DNA of 24,625 bases from Candidatus Hodarchaeota archaeon (GCA_016839665.1 JAEOTU010000110.1:1-24625), one strand, 5' to 3'; shown: positions 1 through 8,331, counted from the stretch's first letter. The notes: generated by a model not told the origin, from the letters alone. Made by a program: numbers and translations.

Positions 1-329
1 AGGGGTTCAGTCATGTCATCTACCCAAGCCACTACTCGTCCACCCTCCGTTAAATTAACAACAGCTGTACAATAAGGCACAAATTGCTCAAATCCAGCAG
101 GAGCTACATGAACTTCGGAAAATGACAAAATTTTTCCTTCTCCTGAAAACTCCGCTGGTTCAATAAACTCATCCGTTAAACATTCCTTGCAGTTTGCCCT
201 AGGAGGATAATAGAGGGTAGAACATTGCGTACACTTTGTTCCTTCTAGCTTTCCTTCTCTTAAAGCTTTTATAAGTCGTTCTCCAACCTTTGATTGAGAA
301 ATATAGTCTCGGTAACCGAATTGTTTCAT
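1..329 (-). CDS. DUF35 zinc-ribbon/OB-fold acyl-CoA-binding partner protein (C-terminus outside window)
   Basis: The first 109 codons of a protein read leftward from an ATG at 329 and run off the window edge. Residues about 34-53 contain CTQC and, 11 residues later, CKEC, the rubredoxin-like zinc ribbon at the N-terminus of DUF35 proteins. The start of the OB-fold follows (GEGKILSFSEVHVAP). In archaea DUF35 proteins form a complex with a thiolase, bridging CoA ester transfer between acetoacetyl-CoA thiolase and HMG-CoA synthase; related pairs act on other acyl-CoAs. The gene starts 4 bases after the thiolase stop and its GAGGTGAT ribosome site overlaps that gene's end, so the two are translationally linked. 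Family assignment is firm. The substrate is inferred: a dicarboxylic or aliphatic acyl-CoA from ring cleavage is possible given the neighbours. Confidence 0.85.
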   Translation of the reverse strand, partial: MKQFGYRDYISQSKVGERLIKALREGKLEGTKCTQCSTLYYPPRANCKECLTDEFIEPAEFSGEGKILSFSEVHVAPAGFEQFVPYCTAVVNLTEGGRVVAWVDDMTEP

Positions 330-333
330 TTTA

Positions 334-1482
334 TCACCTCGAAAAAAGATGTACAACACAATATTGCCCATGACCGCCGACATTATGTGTTAATCCTATT
401 TCTGCTCCGTCAACCTGACTCTTACCCGCTTCGCCTCTAAGTTGTTTGACAATTCCATAAACCTGTGAACAACCAGTCGCTCCAACAGGATGACCCTTAG
501 CTTTCAAACCTCCATCAACATTTACTGGAATTGTACCTCCAACATACGTCTCACCTTCCTCCGCAAACTTACCCCCCTTACCTCTCTCAGTGAAACCTAA
601 ATCCTCGTATGCCATGATTTCTGCAATAGTGAAACAGTCATGAACCTCCGCAACATCGATATTACTTGGTTCGACCTTCGCTTGTATATATGCTATTCTT
701 GATGCCTCAACAGCACTTGATAACGTGCTAAGTTCTGGTCGAGTAAGGAGTGAGAAAGGAGCAGTTGCAGCACCAAGACCAGAAACCCAAATGGGTGTAT
801 CAGAGAGTTGTTTTGCTTTCTCTTCATTTGCTACAATCAACGCTGCAGAACCATCAGCGTTCGCACAACAATCAAACAGATGTAACGGAGAAGCGATAAT
901 TCTCGATTCTAATGCTTTTTGAAGCGTGATTTCCTTCTGAAACATGGCAAGCGGGTTCATTGCCCCATAATAATGATTTTTTACTGCTACTGCAGCAAGT
1001 TGTTCTGAAGTAGTACCATATTTTGCCATGTGACTAGTAGCATACATCCCATAGTAATTTGCAAATGTTGTCCCATAAGGAGCTTCCCACTGGACGTCAC
1101 CACTCCGTCCCATGATTTTCAGGATTTCACTAGTTGGATTTTCCAGCATCTTCTGAACCCCAAGCACCAAGACAATTTCATGCATTTCAGATTTAATTAG
1201 AGCATATGCAGTCCGAAGAGCTACTGCAGAGCTACTACAGGCAGCTTCTGTTAACCAAACTGGTTGTGGATTTAAACCAAGGTACTCGGTGACTGGTCCA
1301 GAGATGCTGCGTTGGGTCATGTAAACAGGAGAGCCACCAATAATCGTTGCATTAATATCTTCACGTTGAATCCCTGAATCATTAAGAGCCTCTACAAATG
1401 GCTCGTAAGCAAGCTCTTGAACGGTTACATCATCCCGTCTCCCGAATTTACTATGGCCAATTCCGATTATACCTACTTTCAT
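334..1482 (-). CDS. Thiolase (acetyl-CoA C-acyltransferase, SCP2/archaeal type)
   Basis: This 382-residue protein is a thiolase-fold enzyme of normal length. Cys82 in TEAACSSSAVALR is the acyl-accepting nucleophile. Near the C-terminus come the GHPVGATG motif with its catalytic His, and HNVGGHG, which replaces the CxG loop of classical thiolases as is usual in archaeal and SCP2-type enzymes. Such enzymes catalyse CoA-dependent cleavage of 3-oxoacyl-CoA or the reverse condensation. The DUF35 gene directly downstream is its usual partner. Dch and Had on the same strand suggest a late step of benzoyl-CoA breakdown, such as thiolysis of 3-oxopimeloyl-CoA, but acetoacetyl-CoA thiolase for isoprenoid synthesis is an equally valid reading from sequence alone. 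The ATG at 1482 is preceded by a weak AAGGA site. Confidence 0.9.
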   Translation of the reverse strand: MKVGIIGIGHSKFGRRDDVTVQELAYEPFVEALNDSGIQREDINATIIGGSPVYMTQRSISGPVTEYLGLNPQPVWLTEAACSSSAVALRTAYALIKSEMHEIVLVLGVQKMLENPTSEILKIMGRSGDVQWEAPYGTTFANYYGMYATSHMAKYGTTSEQLAAVAVKNHYYGAMNPLAMFQKEITLQKALESRIIASPLHLFDCCANADGSAALIVANEEKAKQLSDTPIWVSGLGAATAPFSLLTRPELSTLSSAVEASRIAYIQAKVEPSNIDVAEVHDCFTIAEIMAYEDLGFTERGKGGKFAEEGETYVGGTIPVNVDGGLKAKGHPVGATGCSQVYGIVKQLRGEAGKSQVDGAEIGLTHNVGGHGQYCVVHLFSR

Positions 1483-1571
1483 TATAATTCAATTCCTTAG
1501 TTTTTTTTCTAGAATCTGGTAATATTCTTGAATTAAACTAATTCGTTTCACTATTTTATCTGGAATCATGG

Positions 1572-2024
1572 TCACAAAACACCATTGACTTTTAGACTGT
1601 TTAAATATAGGAAGTTAAACAAATCATTATGGAATTTAAAATCGAGATAAGATCGTACTGTTTTCGCTTCAAAATCTGATCGAATCGCATCATTTTTTTT
1701 GTATAAAAGAATTCCAAGCTTAATTATATCATAAGATAGAATTGGAGGAGCTATATTTAAAATTACAAGATCTATTGGAGTTATTTTTAATAATCGTTCT
1801 AATCTACTGATGAGAGAAGCCTTAAAAAAGACGGAGGTAGAAAGAGAGCTAATCTTATCATCGAGTAAGAGAGCAAAGTCATAGTCACTTTTGAAATTAG
1901 TGTTTGTTTTGGAGACTTGTGAACCAAACTGGTAAACTAATGAGAGCTTATTATTTTGGGCGAAACGCTTTATTTCTCCTGTTAATTGAGACAATTCGTT
2001 TTCAGTTTTTGGCAAAGTAGTCAA
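1572..2024 (-). CDS. Minimal nucleotidyltransferase (MNT/MntA-like, DNA polymerase beta fold)
   Basis: This 150-residue protein has the nucleotidyltransferase signature: FGSQ near residues 33-36, then SDYD at 46-49 (metal-binding Asp47 and Asp49), and a third acidic residue in PIDLVIL (Asp85). All three carboxylates are present, so it may be active. MNT proteins usually pair with a HEPN toxin and neutralise it by AMPylation; no HEPN gene is next to this one. The reading frame begins after a TAA at about 2046-2048 and has no ATG upstream of the motif, so a TTG at 2024 is the best start; an ATG at 2028 is out of frame. It lies 27 bases after had and 89 bases before the thiolase, in the same direction. 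Its role in this cluster is unknown. Confidence 0.75.
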   Translation of the reverse strand: MTTLPKTENELSQLTGEIKRFAQNNKLSLVYQFGSQVSKTNTNFKSDYDFALLLDDKISSLSTSVFFKASLISRLERLLKITPIDLVILNIAPPILSYDIIKLGILLYKKNDAIRSDFEAKTVRSYLDFKFHNDLFNFLYLNSLKVNGVL

Positions 2025-2051
2025 CCATTTCTTGTTTTTCTGGCTTTATAG

Positions 2052-3098
2052 CTATTTTTGACACAAAATAATCGTACGAATACCCTCACCACTGCGTAAA
2101 ACATCAAAAGCCTCATTGATTTCAGCAAGAGGATATTTCGCTGTTACTAACGGTTCAACGACTAAAATTTTATTTTTAACTAACTCAATTATGCGTGGAT
2201 AATCGACAGTACGGCACCCTAAGCTTCCGACCAGTTCCATTTCATAAAACATTACACGACCAACATTAAATCCATCCCACCGCTTGGGAGAATATCCAAC
2301 GGCTACAAGTCGTCCTCCTTTCCTCAAACTATCGAAAGCTTGTGCAAAAGTTGCAGGATTTCCTATTGCCTCAAAAGCAACATCTGCTCCACCCCCAGTA
2401 ATTTTTCTAATAGCACTGACAATAGCTTTTTTGTCCAAGTCTTTAGCTAGTATTGTTTCGACAGCTCCAAGCTGTTTTGCAACCTCTAACTTTTCAGGAA
2501 CAATGTCAACAGCAATAGCTAACCCACCAGCCGCTTTAACATTCTGCACAACATTTGAACCTATTCCTCCACAACCAATGACAACTACCCAGTCTCCTGG
2601 TCTTACTTGCCCACGATTCTTAACAGCATGGTACGGAGTTGAAACTGCATCTGAAATGATACACCCCTCTTCTAAAGGAATTTCTGAAGGTAGATGAAAA
2701 ATGTCTTTTGCTGGAACCATTATCTGCTCTGCAAAACCTCCATCGACATTGCTTCCAAAGAACGTCTGATTTGTACATATGTTTTCACGTCCAGTTCTGC
2801 AATAGAAACAGTTACCACAGGATATCACTGCAGGAACAAGAACATGATCATCCTTTTTGAAGGAGGTGACATCATCACTCATTTCTCGTATAGTTCCTGA
2901 CATCTCATGTCCTAAAATCAAAGGTGGGGATTTTCCAGTTGGAACACCATGATCTAGAAAACCCAAATCTGTGTGACATACGCCACACGCCTCAATATCT
3001 AATATCACTTGACCTGATTTTCCAGAAATCTCAGGAGAAGGATAATTTTCATCAATTTTCATTGGGGTATTTACTTTTTCAAAAACAGCCGCTTTCAT
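2052..3098 (-). CDS. had: 6-hydroxycyclohex-1-ene-1-carbonyl-CoA dehydrogenase (zinc alcohol dehydrogenase family)
   Basis: A 348-residue medium-chain zinc dehydrogenase. The catalytic zinc site is Cys38/Cys41-His42 with GHE at 63-65. The structural zinc site is Cys94, Cys97, Cys100 and Cys108. A Rossmann motif GCGGIG binds NAD near residue 175. The stretches VPAVISCGNCFYC, GGFAEQIMVPA and SDAVSTPYHAV resemble the Had/BzdX family, which oxidises the 6-hydroxy group after hydration of the dienoyl-CoA, reducing NAD. Assignment to this substrate rather than a generic alcohol rests on those stretches plus co-orientation with dch and the nearby benzoyl-CoA reductase. The ATG at 3098 follows AAGGGAT. 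The product would need oah for ring opening; that gene is not in the window. Confidence 0.8.
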   Translation of the reverse strand: MKAAVFEKVNTPMKIDENYPSPEISGKSGQVILDIEACGVCHTDLGFLDHGVPTGKSPPLILGHEMSGTIREMSDDVTSFKKDDHVLVPAVISCGNCFYCRTGRENICTNQTFFGSNVDGGFAEQIMVPAKDIFHLPSEIPLEEGCIISDAVSTPYHAVKNRGQVRPGDWVVVIGCGGIGSNVVQNVKAAGGLAIAVDIVPEKLEVAKQLGAVETILAKDLDKKAIVSAIRKITGGGADVAFEAIGNPATFAQAFDSLRKGGRLVAVGYSPKRWDGFNVGRVMFYEMELVGSLGCRTVDYPRIIELVKNKILVVEPLVTAKYPLAEINEAFDVLRSGEGIRTIILCQK

Positions 3099-3182
3099 GT
3101 TTATCCCTTAATTTGTTGTATATTTGAGTCTAATTTTTAATTCTTGCGACAAGATCATGCTATTAGCCTTGTTAATAGATTT

Positions 3183-5264
3183 TTAGCTAAGATCAAGTTT
3201 GGGACTTGTCCAGGCTTCTTGGAGTTTTTTAGCCTCTTGAAGATAATTCAACACCTGGGCTTGTTCGATTCGCTCTTTCAACGGTGCATTCCGTTGAGTC
3301 AATTCATGCCACTTATCCATTTCCGATCTGATAACCTCTTGTTCCGTTCTAATATTCTTGGATAAGGAGAGAAACTTCTTTCGATCAGCTATTTCTTCAG
3401 CTCTAGTAAGGAAGCTATTAGCTTCTTCGATCTCACCTCTAACTAAAGAAATCTTTGACTTCAAGATAAGGGCTATTACTACAAAGAATGGAGACTTCTG
3501 AGTCTGTGCTTTATCATAAAATCTGTCTGAAAGGTCAATAATTTCCAAGAAAAGCTCTTCTGCGGAATCTGAAATCTTTAGCTCTAGAATAAGAAGTTCA
3601 CAGAGAAAAATCGTGGCGTATAAAGTTATCTTGAAGTCAAGAACAGGTTCGTTTACAATGCTCTGAAATTCTTCAATAGCTTGTAATTTCATTACCCCTC
3701 TTTTACTCATCTTGAGGACTAAAGCTTCAATAAACCGTGTGCGGAGTTTCACATAAGAATACTCACTCGATTGCCGTAATTCGCGCAATTTTTGCAAATA
3801 ATCTTTCGCCTTATCTGGTTCACTTAGATCTTCCGCAATTAGGGATAGTTGCACGAGTACCGAAGAAACTACGCCAGCAAGCTCTTTTTCATCTCCTGTG
3901 GTTGTCTCGGTTAGAAGTCGAATCCCATCCTCATAATATTGAATTGCTTGTGAGTAATCTCCACGAAGTCTGAATAGGTCTCCAAATCTCCGATAACTAA
4001 AGGCAATTCCTTTATGATCCTCTAATTCTTTAAAAAGCTTCAAGCTCTGATTTTTCTTTATCAAAGCTTTTTCAAGCTCCCCTTGATGGATATGAACATA
4101 TGCTAACCATTCCAATGACACTGCGATTGAGCTCTTATAATTTGATTCTTTTGCTTTGCTTAGACTTTGCTTAAAGCTTTCTGTTGCAAGTTTTAAATCC
4201 CCTCTCATGAAATGGATCTGGCCTATTCCTATTAGAATACTAATTACACGTACAATGTTACCAGAGGACTCAAATTCTTCTAAGGTTTTCTGATACAAAT
4301 CCAATGCTTTCTCTAAATCTCCTTTTGCCTGATAAATATCACCAATTAGAGACAAAGTGATAGAATAAGATGGACTCCCAAGTTGCTTGAATATTTCAGC
4401 ACTTTTTCCAAGATAATCCAAAGCCAGATCATAATTCTCCCTACCTATGTGGAGTATACCAATATCTAAAAACAGAACTCCAGACATATACTTATTCTCA
4501 AGTTCTTGGTTTAATTTCATTGCTTTTTCGAAATGCAACAGTGTTACGTCAGTATTGACTTTCCAATGAGCGTAACCAATCGCGATATGAGCCCACGCTA
4601 CAAACATAGTATTTTTTAATTCAAGACCAAGAGACAAACTCCTTTGAGCATAATCATTTCTAAGCTTATAATCTCCAATTGAGAACACATGATGAAAAGC
4701 AGCAAGAAACATCAAAGAATCAATAACATTCAGGGGATTATCAAGATTTTCGTGAATTTCTAAGCTTTTTCTCAAACTGTCTACTGATTTTTCACCATCA
4801 CCTTGAAAAAAATACATCCAACCCTTTAAGAACGCTAATGCACCTAAACTCTCTTGGATTTCAGAATAGGCATCTAATTGAGATATTATTTCTTCTATCT
4901 CGCCAATCTTAGATGTTAATTGAATCGGTTTTCGGAGATGAGCAAAAACATAACCCTGAATTATGAAGGCCTTTAGTCTTTGTAGGGAGGATTTAATTTG
5001 AGAAAGGGCTCGTTGTGCGACTTCAAAAGCTTCATTAAATTCTCCTTTCCTTACTAATATCCTACCCTTTAAAATTAATCCCTCTATATAGTCCTCTGAG
5101 GGTAAGTCTTCAATCATCTGAAGAGCTTCATCGAATTTCCCTAGATTCATTAATGTGGAAATTTTTGGATATTTCACTGAGTAACACGTACCAATCGGAG
5201 AGTTAATGATAAGACATGGTATTCTGAAAGTGAACTCATGGTCTTGTTTAATAAAATCTCCCAT
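3183..5264 (-). CDS. Tetratricopeptide-repeat protein, large, cytoplasmic
   Basis: A 693-residue protein built almost wholly of helical repeats. At least eight TPR units are readable between residues 60 and 470, for example SLIGDIYQAKGDLEKALDLY and YRRFGDLFRLRGDYSQAIQY, each with the usual small/aromatic/Gly/Ala pattern. The last 200 residues are helical with degenerate repeats. No signal peptide, membrane helix, kinase, nucleotide-binding or helix-turn-helix domain is visible. TPR proteins act as scaffolds, and long ones are numerous in Asgard and some other archaeal genomes. It starts 16 bases after the dch stop and ends 84 bases before had, so it is probably co-transcribed between two catabolic genes. 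A role in assembling or regulating the pathway is only inference. The first 30 residues do not look like TPR, so the true start may be downstream. Confidence 0.85.
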   Translation of the reverse strand: MGDFIKQDHEFTFRIPCLIINSPIGTCYSVKYPKISTLMNLGKFDEALQMIEDLPSEDYIEGLILKGRILVRKGEFNEAFEVAQRALSQIKSSLQRLKAFIIQGYVFAHLRKPIQLTSKIGEIEEIISQLDAYSEIQESLGALAFLKGWMYFFQGDGEKSVDSLRKSLEIHENLDNPLNVIDSLMFLAAFHHVFSIGDYKLRNDYAQRSLSLGLELKNTMFVAWAHIAIGYAHWKVNTDVTLLHFEKAMKLNQELENKYMSGVLFLDIGILHIGRENYDLALDYLGKSAEIFKQLGSPSYSITLSLIGDIYQAKGDLEKALDLYQKTLEEFESSGNIVRVISILIGIGQIHFMRGDLKLATESFKQSLSKAKESNYKSSIAVSLEWLAYVHIHQGELEKALIKKNQSLKLFKELEDHKGIAFSYRRFGDLFRLRGDYSQAIQYYEDGIRLLTETTTGDEKELAGVVSSVLVQLSLIAEDLSEPDKAKDYLQKLRELRQSSEYSYVKLRTRFIEALVLKMSKRGVMKLQAIEEFQSIVNEPVLDFKITLYATIFLCELLILELKISDSAEELFLEIIDLSDRFYDKAQTQKSPFFVVIALILKSKISLVRGEIEEANSFLTRAEEIADRKKFLSLSKNIRTEQEVIRSEMDKWHELTQRNAPLKERIEQAQVLNYLQEAKKLQEAWTSPKLDLS

Positions 5265-5280
5265 GAATCAAAATCTACAC

Positions 5281-6048
5281 TTATTGATTTTTCCATTCGG
5301 GAGCCCGTTTTTCCACGAACGCTTTCAACCCCTCATTCGCATCATGGGTTTTCATCAGTTCATTCAGGTAATATTCTTCGACTTTATCAATCTGAGCATC
5401 AAAATCGTCTACCATTCCTAAACGTATTGCTTTTTTTGTATGGTGCAACACAACTGTACTCAAATTATTAAAACGATCAAGAAATTGAGAGACTTCCTGG
5501 TCATACGAATCAATTGGAAACACATGATTGACTAGTCCAAGCCGATGGGCCTCTATAGCGCTGATAGTCTCTCCCTGAAGGAGAAGCTCATAAGCTTTCT
5601 TATGACCTATGAGATAGGGAAAAATAATTACTGATATAGGTGGAAAAACACCTACTTTGATTTCAGGTTGGCCAAATTTTGCCTTCTCTGAAGCAAGCAC
5701 AATATCGCAAAATACGGCTACTTCACATCCACCACCGAGAGCAGCTCCTTTGACACTTGCAATCGTGGGACAATTAAATCGATTTAGCTTTTTGAACATC
5801 TCATGAAATTCTTTCAGCATTTTTGGAGCTAAGTCACCCATGTGTTCACCCACATCGACTCCTGCGGAAAAGGATCTTCCAGTATGGTTAATCACGACTG
5901 CTTTAAGAGACTCGTCCTTCAAGAAGTCCTCTAGTGCTTCGTTAATTTGCTTCATCATTGCAATGTTTAAAATATTCCAATCCCCATTGTTAAATGTTAT
6001 TTTACCAATGTCATTACTTTTCTCTACCAGAATTAAATCATTTGCCAA
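5281..6048 (-). CDS. dch: Cyclohexa-1,5-diene-1-carbonyl-CoA hydratase (enoyl-CoA hydratase family)
   Basis: A crotonase-fold protein of about 255 residues. The oxyanion-hole region reads SAGVDVGEHM and the CoA-binding loop VKGAALGGGCEVAV. FGQPEIKVGVFPP follows, as in dienoyl-CoA hydratases. The C-terminal block YYLNELMKTHDANEGLKAF, ending in EKRAPEWKN, closely resembles what I know of the Thauera Dch/BzdW family and is not general to crotonases. The enzyme adds water to the dienoyl-CoA made by benzoyl-CoA reductase, giving 6-hydroxycyclohexene-carbonyl-CoA. A TTG at 6048 is preferred over the TTG at 6069 because GGTGAT lies 6 bases before it. It heads the minus-strand catabolic cluster, divergent from the HdrD-like gene. 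Confidence 0.85.
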   Translation of the reverse strand: MANDLILVEKSNDIGKITFNNGDWNILNIAMMKQINEALEDFLKDESLKAVVINHTGRSFSAGVDVGEHMGDLAPKMLKEFHEMFKKLNRFNCPTIASVKGAALGGGCEVAVFCDIVLASEKAKFGQPEIKVGVFPPISVIIFPYLIGHKKAYELLLQGETISAIEAHRLGLVNHVFPIDSYDQEVSQFLDRFNNLSTVVLHHTKKAIRLGMVDDFDAQIDKVEEYYLNELMKTHDANEGLKAFVEKRAPEWKNQ

Positions 6049-6054
6049 TTTACT

Positions 6055-6060
6055 ATCACC
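6055..6060 (-). promoter_or_regulatory. Ribosome binding site deciding the dch start
   Basis: GGTGAT on the minus strand, 6 bases before the TTG at 6048. It lies inside the longer reading frame that would begin with a TTG at 6069, which argues for the shorter protein. Confidence 0.55.
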
Positions 6061-6143
6061 TTTATTCAAAGTAGCATTCCTTTACAACTATAGAATAGTT
6101 TGAAATCCCCTCAAAATTTTCAATCAAGGAATTTTTCAAACTT

Positions 6144-6203
6144 ATTCATGAATCGAGAGTTATCCACTGGTTTTCACAATGAATTCAGGAAATTAATAAA
6201 AAC
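6144..6203. promoter_or_regulatory. Divergent promoter region between dch and the HdrD-like gene
   Basis: The 179-base gap between divergent genes is AT-rich. A perfect 10-base palindrome ATTCATGAAT lies at 6144-6153 and could be an operator. GGAAATTAATAAAAAC near 6188-6203 looks like an archaeal BRE plus TATA box, about 30 bases before the plus-strand ATG at 6228. No Shine-Dalgarno site precedes that ATG, so a leaderless transcript is plausible. The promoter assignment rests on pattern only. Confidence 0.35.
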
Positions 6204-6227
6204 CTTCTACTCACAAGCTTCACTAAC

Positions 6228-7790
6228 ATGGTATCGCAGAAAACACTCATTGAACAGCTAAGACAGACCTCAGAGAAAATTCATGTCCTAACCGACTTAG
6301 AAGACCGTTACGTTTATTCATTTGAAAAAATTTTCATGGATCAGGCATATCCAATGCCTGATATAGTAGTCAAAGTGTATTCTGCAGATCAAAAAGAGAA
6401 AATAATAGAATTAGCCAAAAAAGAGAATGTCATCCTAATTCATAGGGGAGAAAGCTCTTCATCTTCTTTTAAGAACTCCTCCTCAACCTTACTTTTGTTA
6501 GATGATGTAAAGATTGCCTCTCTCGACGGTACCGAGAAAAATGTTAGAAAAAAGTCACCTACGATAGCAACTTTATCTAAACTGCATCAATCAGGATATG
6601 GAACCTCCCGGAATTTAACTTTAGCAGTGCAGACACTATTTTCGGAAAAGTACGCAAACACATGTCTCCAATCTTCCATCTGTAGCGATTATTGTACAGT
6701 CACTCCTTCCTTCGCTGGAATAGAAACATGGTCGGCAAGAGGACGAGGATTATTAATCAAAGGAGTAATGAAGGGAGAATTACCTCTTTCCAACAAGATT
6801 GTAGATGTTTTATATACTTGTAGCAAGTGTGGGCGTTGTTTTGGGGAATGCTTTCAGAATGTGGATCTTCATGAGGCAATTGTACAAATGAGACGTAATA
6901 TCGTAGAAAATAACATGGTTCCACATGTATTCCAAACAACAGCTAAAAACATCTTAGAACATGGAGATCCTAGCGCAACACCAGTTGATCGGCGTCTAGC
7001 ATGGATGAAAAATGTGTCAATCACAAAATTACCAGAGAAAGCAGATTATCTCTATTTCGTTGGCTGTGTCGTAGCGAATCGTACTCCAAATACTGCTAAA
7101 GCTCTATATAACATCTTAGACCAAACTGCAGTTAATTTTACAATGTTAGGAAAAGATGAAGGATGTTGTGGTTATGCTTTACTAGCAGCAGGATTATGGG
7201 ATGAAGCAAAACAAGCTGCAAATGACCTCATTAAGAAGATTGAGAAATCAAAGGCCGAGGCTCTAATTACCCCTTGTGCTGGATGTTATTATACTTTTAC
7301 CAGGTTATATCCTGAAATTCTCGAAGTCGACTTACCTTGTGAAACAATTCACTCAACACAATTCATTGAAGAATTGATAAGAAAAAATGAATTGGAATTG
7401 AAAGCTCTCACGACAGATATTACTTACCACGATCCCTGTTCCTTAGGAAGACATAGTAAAGTCTATGATCCACCCAGAAATGTACTGAATGCTATTCCTG
7501 ATCTTAACCTCGTTGAGATGCCATTTAACAGAGATCAGGCTCGATGTTGTGGAGGTGGAGGAGGGCTTTGGACATTCAATCATCAGGTAAGTATGGAATC
7601 TACCCATACAAGATTGAAGGAGGATTTTATCCCGACTAATGCTGATATCTTAGTCACAGCTTGTCCACAGTGTCAAATGAATTTTCATCTCACTTCCCGA
7701 AGGAAATCTATCCCTCTCCATACAAAAGATGTTACTGAAATAGTGGAATCGGTCTTAATTACGAAGAAGGATAATAAAATGATGCAATGA
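6228..7790 (+). CDS. HdrD-like iron-sulfur protein with two CCG domains and a vestigial flavin domain
   Basis: A 520-residue redox protein. Residues 24-95 resemble only the opening of a PCMH-type FAD domain (RYVYSFE, then PDIVVKVYSADQKEKIIELA and HRGESSS), as in GlcD/D-lactate dehydrogenases; the rest of the flavin domain is missing. Next come two 4Fe-4S sites. Site 1 is C146-x2-S149-x2-C152-x3-C156, with Ser (TCT codon) where the second Cys is expected. Site 2 is intact (C198, C201, C204, C208). Two cysteine-rich CCG domains follow (C280, CCG 313-315, C350/C353; C404, CCG 440-442, C479/C482), the fold that binds the special cluster in heterodisulfide reductase HdrB/HdrD. It probably passes electrons to or from a disulfide, quinone or partner flavoprotein. 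It diverges from dch, and a tie to benzoyl-CoA metabolism is inferred from position only. Confidence 0.85.
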   Translation: MVSQKTLIEQLRQTSEKIHVLTDLEDRYVYSFEKIFMDQAYPMPDIVVKVYSADQKEKIIELAKKENVILIHRGESSSSSFKNSSSTLLLLDDVKIASLDGTEKNVRKKSPTIATLSKLHQSGYGTSRNLTLAVQTLFSEKYANTCLQSSICSDYCTVTPSFAGIETWSARGRGLLIKGVMKGELPLSNKIVDVLYTCSKCGRCFGECFQNVDLHEAIVQMRRNIVENNMVPHVFQTTAKNILEHGDPSATPVDRRLAWMKNVSITKLPEKADYLYFVGCVVANRTPNTAKALYNILDQTAVNFTMLGKDEGCCGYALLAAGLWDEAKQAANDLIKKIEKSKAEALITPCAGCYYTFTRLYPEILEVDLPCETIHSTQFIEELIRKNELELKALTTDITYHDPCSLGRHSKVYDPPRNVLNAIPDLNLVEMPFNRDQARCCGGGGGLWTFNHQVSMESTHTRLKEDFIPTNADILVTACPQCQMNFHLTSRRKSIPLHTKDVTEIVESVLITKKDNKMMQ

Positions 7791-7791
7791 T

Positions 7792-8271
7792 TTGTGCTTA
7801 TTTGTAGATGTGGATGTATGTTGCTTGACAAGGATTGAGATCACAGAAGAATCAAAAATACGGCTTTCCGAGATTTTATTCCCTTTATACATTATTGTTG
7901 CAATACATATTGTTATTCTTACTGTGGTTTTTTCAATTTCTATTCTCCTGATGCTAATTACAGATGACAAGAATATATTCAACGAAATTCTGGAGATTTT
8001 ACCAATGATAGGTTTGATTGAAATTATTCTTGGAACACTTTCTCAACTAGGTAAGACTGGTTGTGGGAATGTGAGTAGGAAGACTCAAATATGGGGGGGT
8101 CACATTCAGATGAGAGAACTTGAGGAATCGATTGATCGTCAGGTACAGCAAATAAAGAAAAGAAAATCCTCGCCTCGATCAAGATGGAAGTATAGTGATC
8201 TATATATGATTTTAATTGGATTTGTTTTGCTACTATTATCTGCAATGCTTTTAGAAATAAGTAAGATTTAA
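7792..8271 (+). CDS. Small membrane protein of unknown function
   Basis: A hypothetical protein of about 148-159 residues. Two or three hydrophobic segments are visible: residues about 30-57 (LYIIVAIHIVILTVVFSISI), a weaker one at 67-85, and a C-terminal one at 138-156. A charged linker of about 45 residues (RELEESIDRQVQQIKKRK) separates them. There is no ATG near the beginning; TTG at 7792 directly follows the upstream stop, and TTG at 7825 is an alternative with a loose GGAT upstream. The spacing suggests coupling to the HdrD-like gene. A membrane anchor for that redox protein is conceivable, but no haem- or quinone-binding motif is evident. I do not recognise the family. Confidence 0.55.
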   Translation: MCLFVDVDVCCLTRIEITEESKIRLSEILFPLYIIVAIHIVILTVVFSISILLMLITDDKNIFNEILEILPMIGLIEIILGTLSQLGKTGCGNVSRKTQIWGGHIQMRELEESIDRQVQQIKKRKSSPRSRWKYSDLYMILIGFVLLLLSAMLLEISKI

Positions 8272-8331
8272 TTAAATGGATATTTACGCAAGTATAGAGA
8301 ATCGACAAAAGATACTAAACTGAGAGAACGA

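Noticed and set aside
334..1482. HMG-CoA synthase instead of thiolase
   Set aside because: The GHPVGATG and HNVGGHG blocks and the AACSSSAVALR nucleophile region fit thiolase, not HMG-CoA synthase.
1572..2024. HEPN/MNT toxin-antitoxin pair
   Set aside because: No HEPN-like gene with an R-x4-6-H motif lies on either side of the MNT gene.
2284..2697. Plus-strand frame of 137 codons opposite had
   Set aside because: It is an antisense shadow of a conserved zinc dehydrogenase, with no motifs and no ribosome site.
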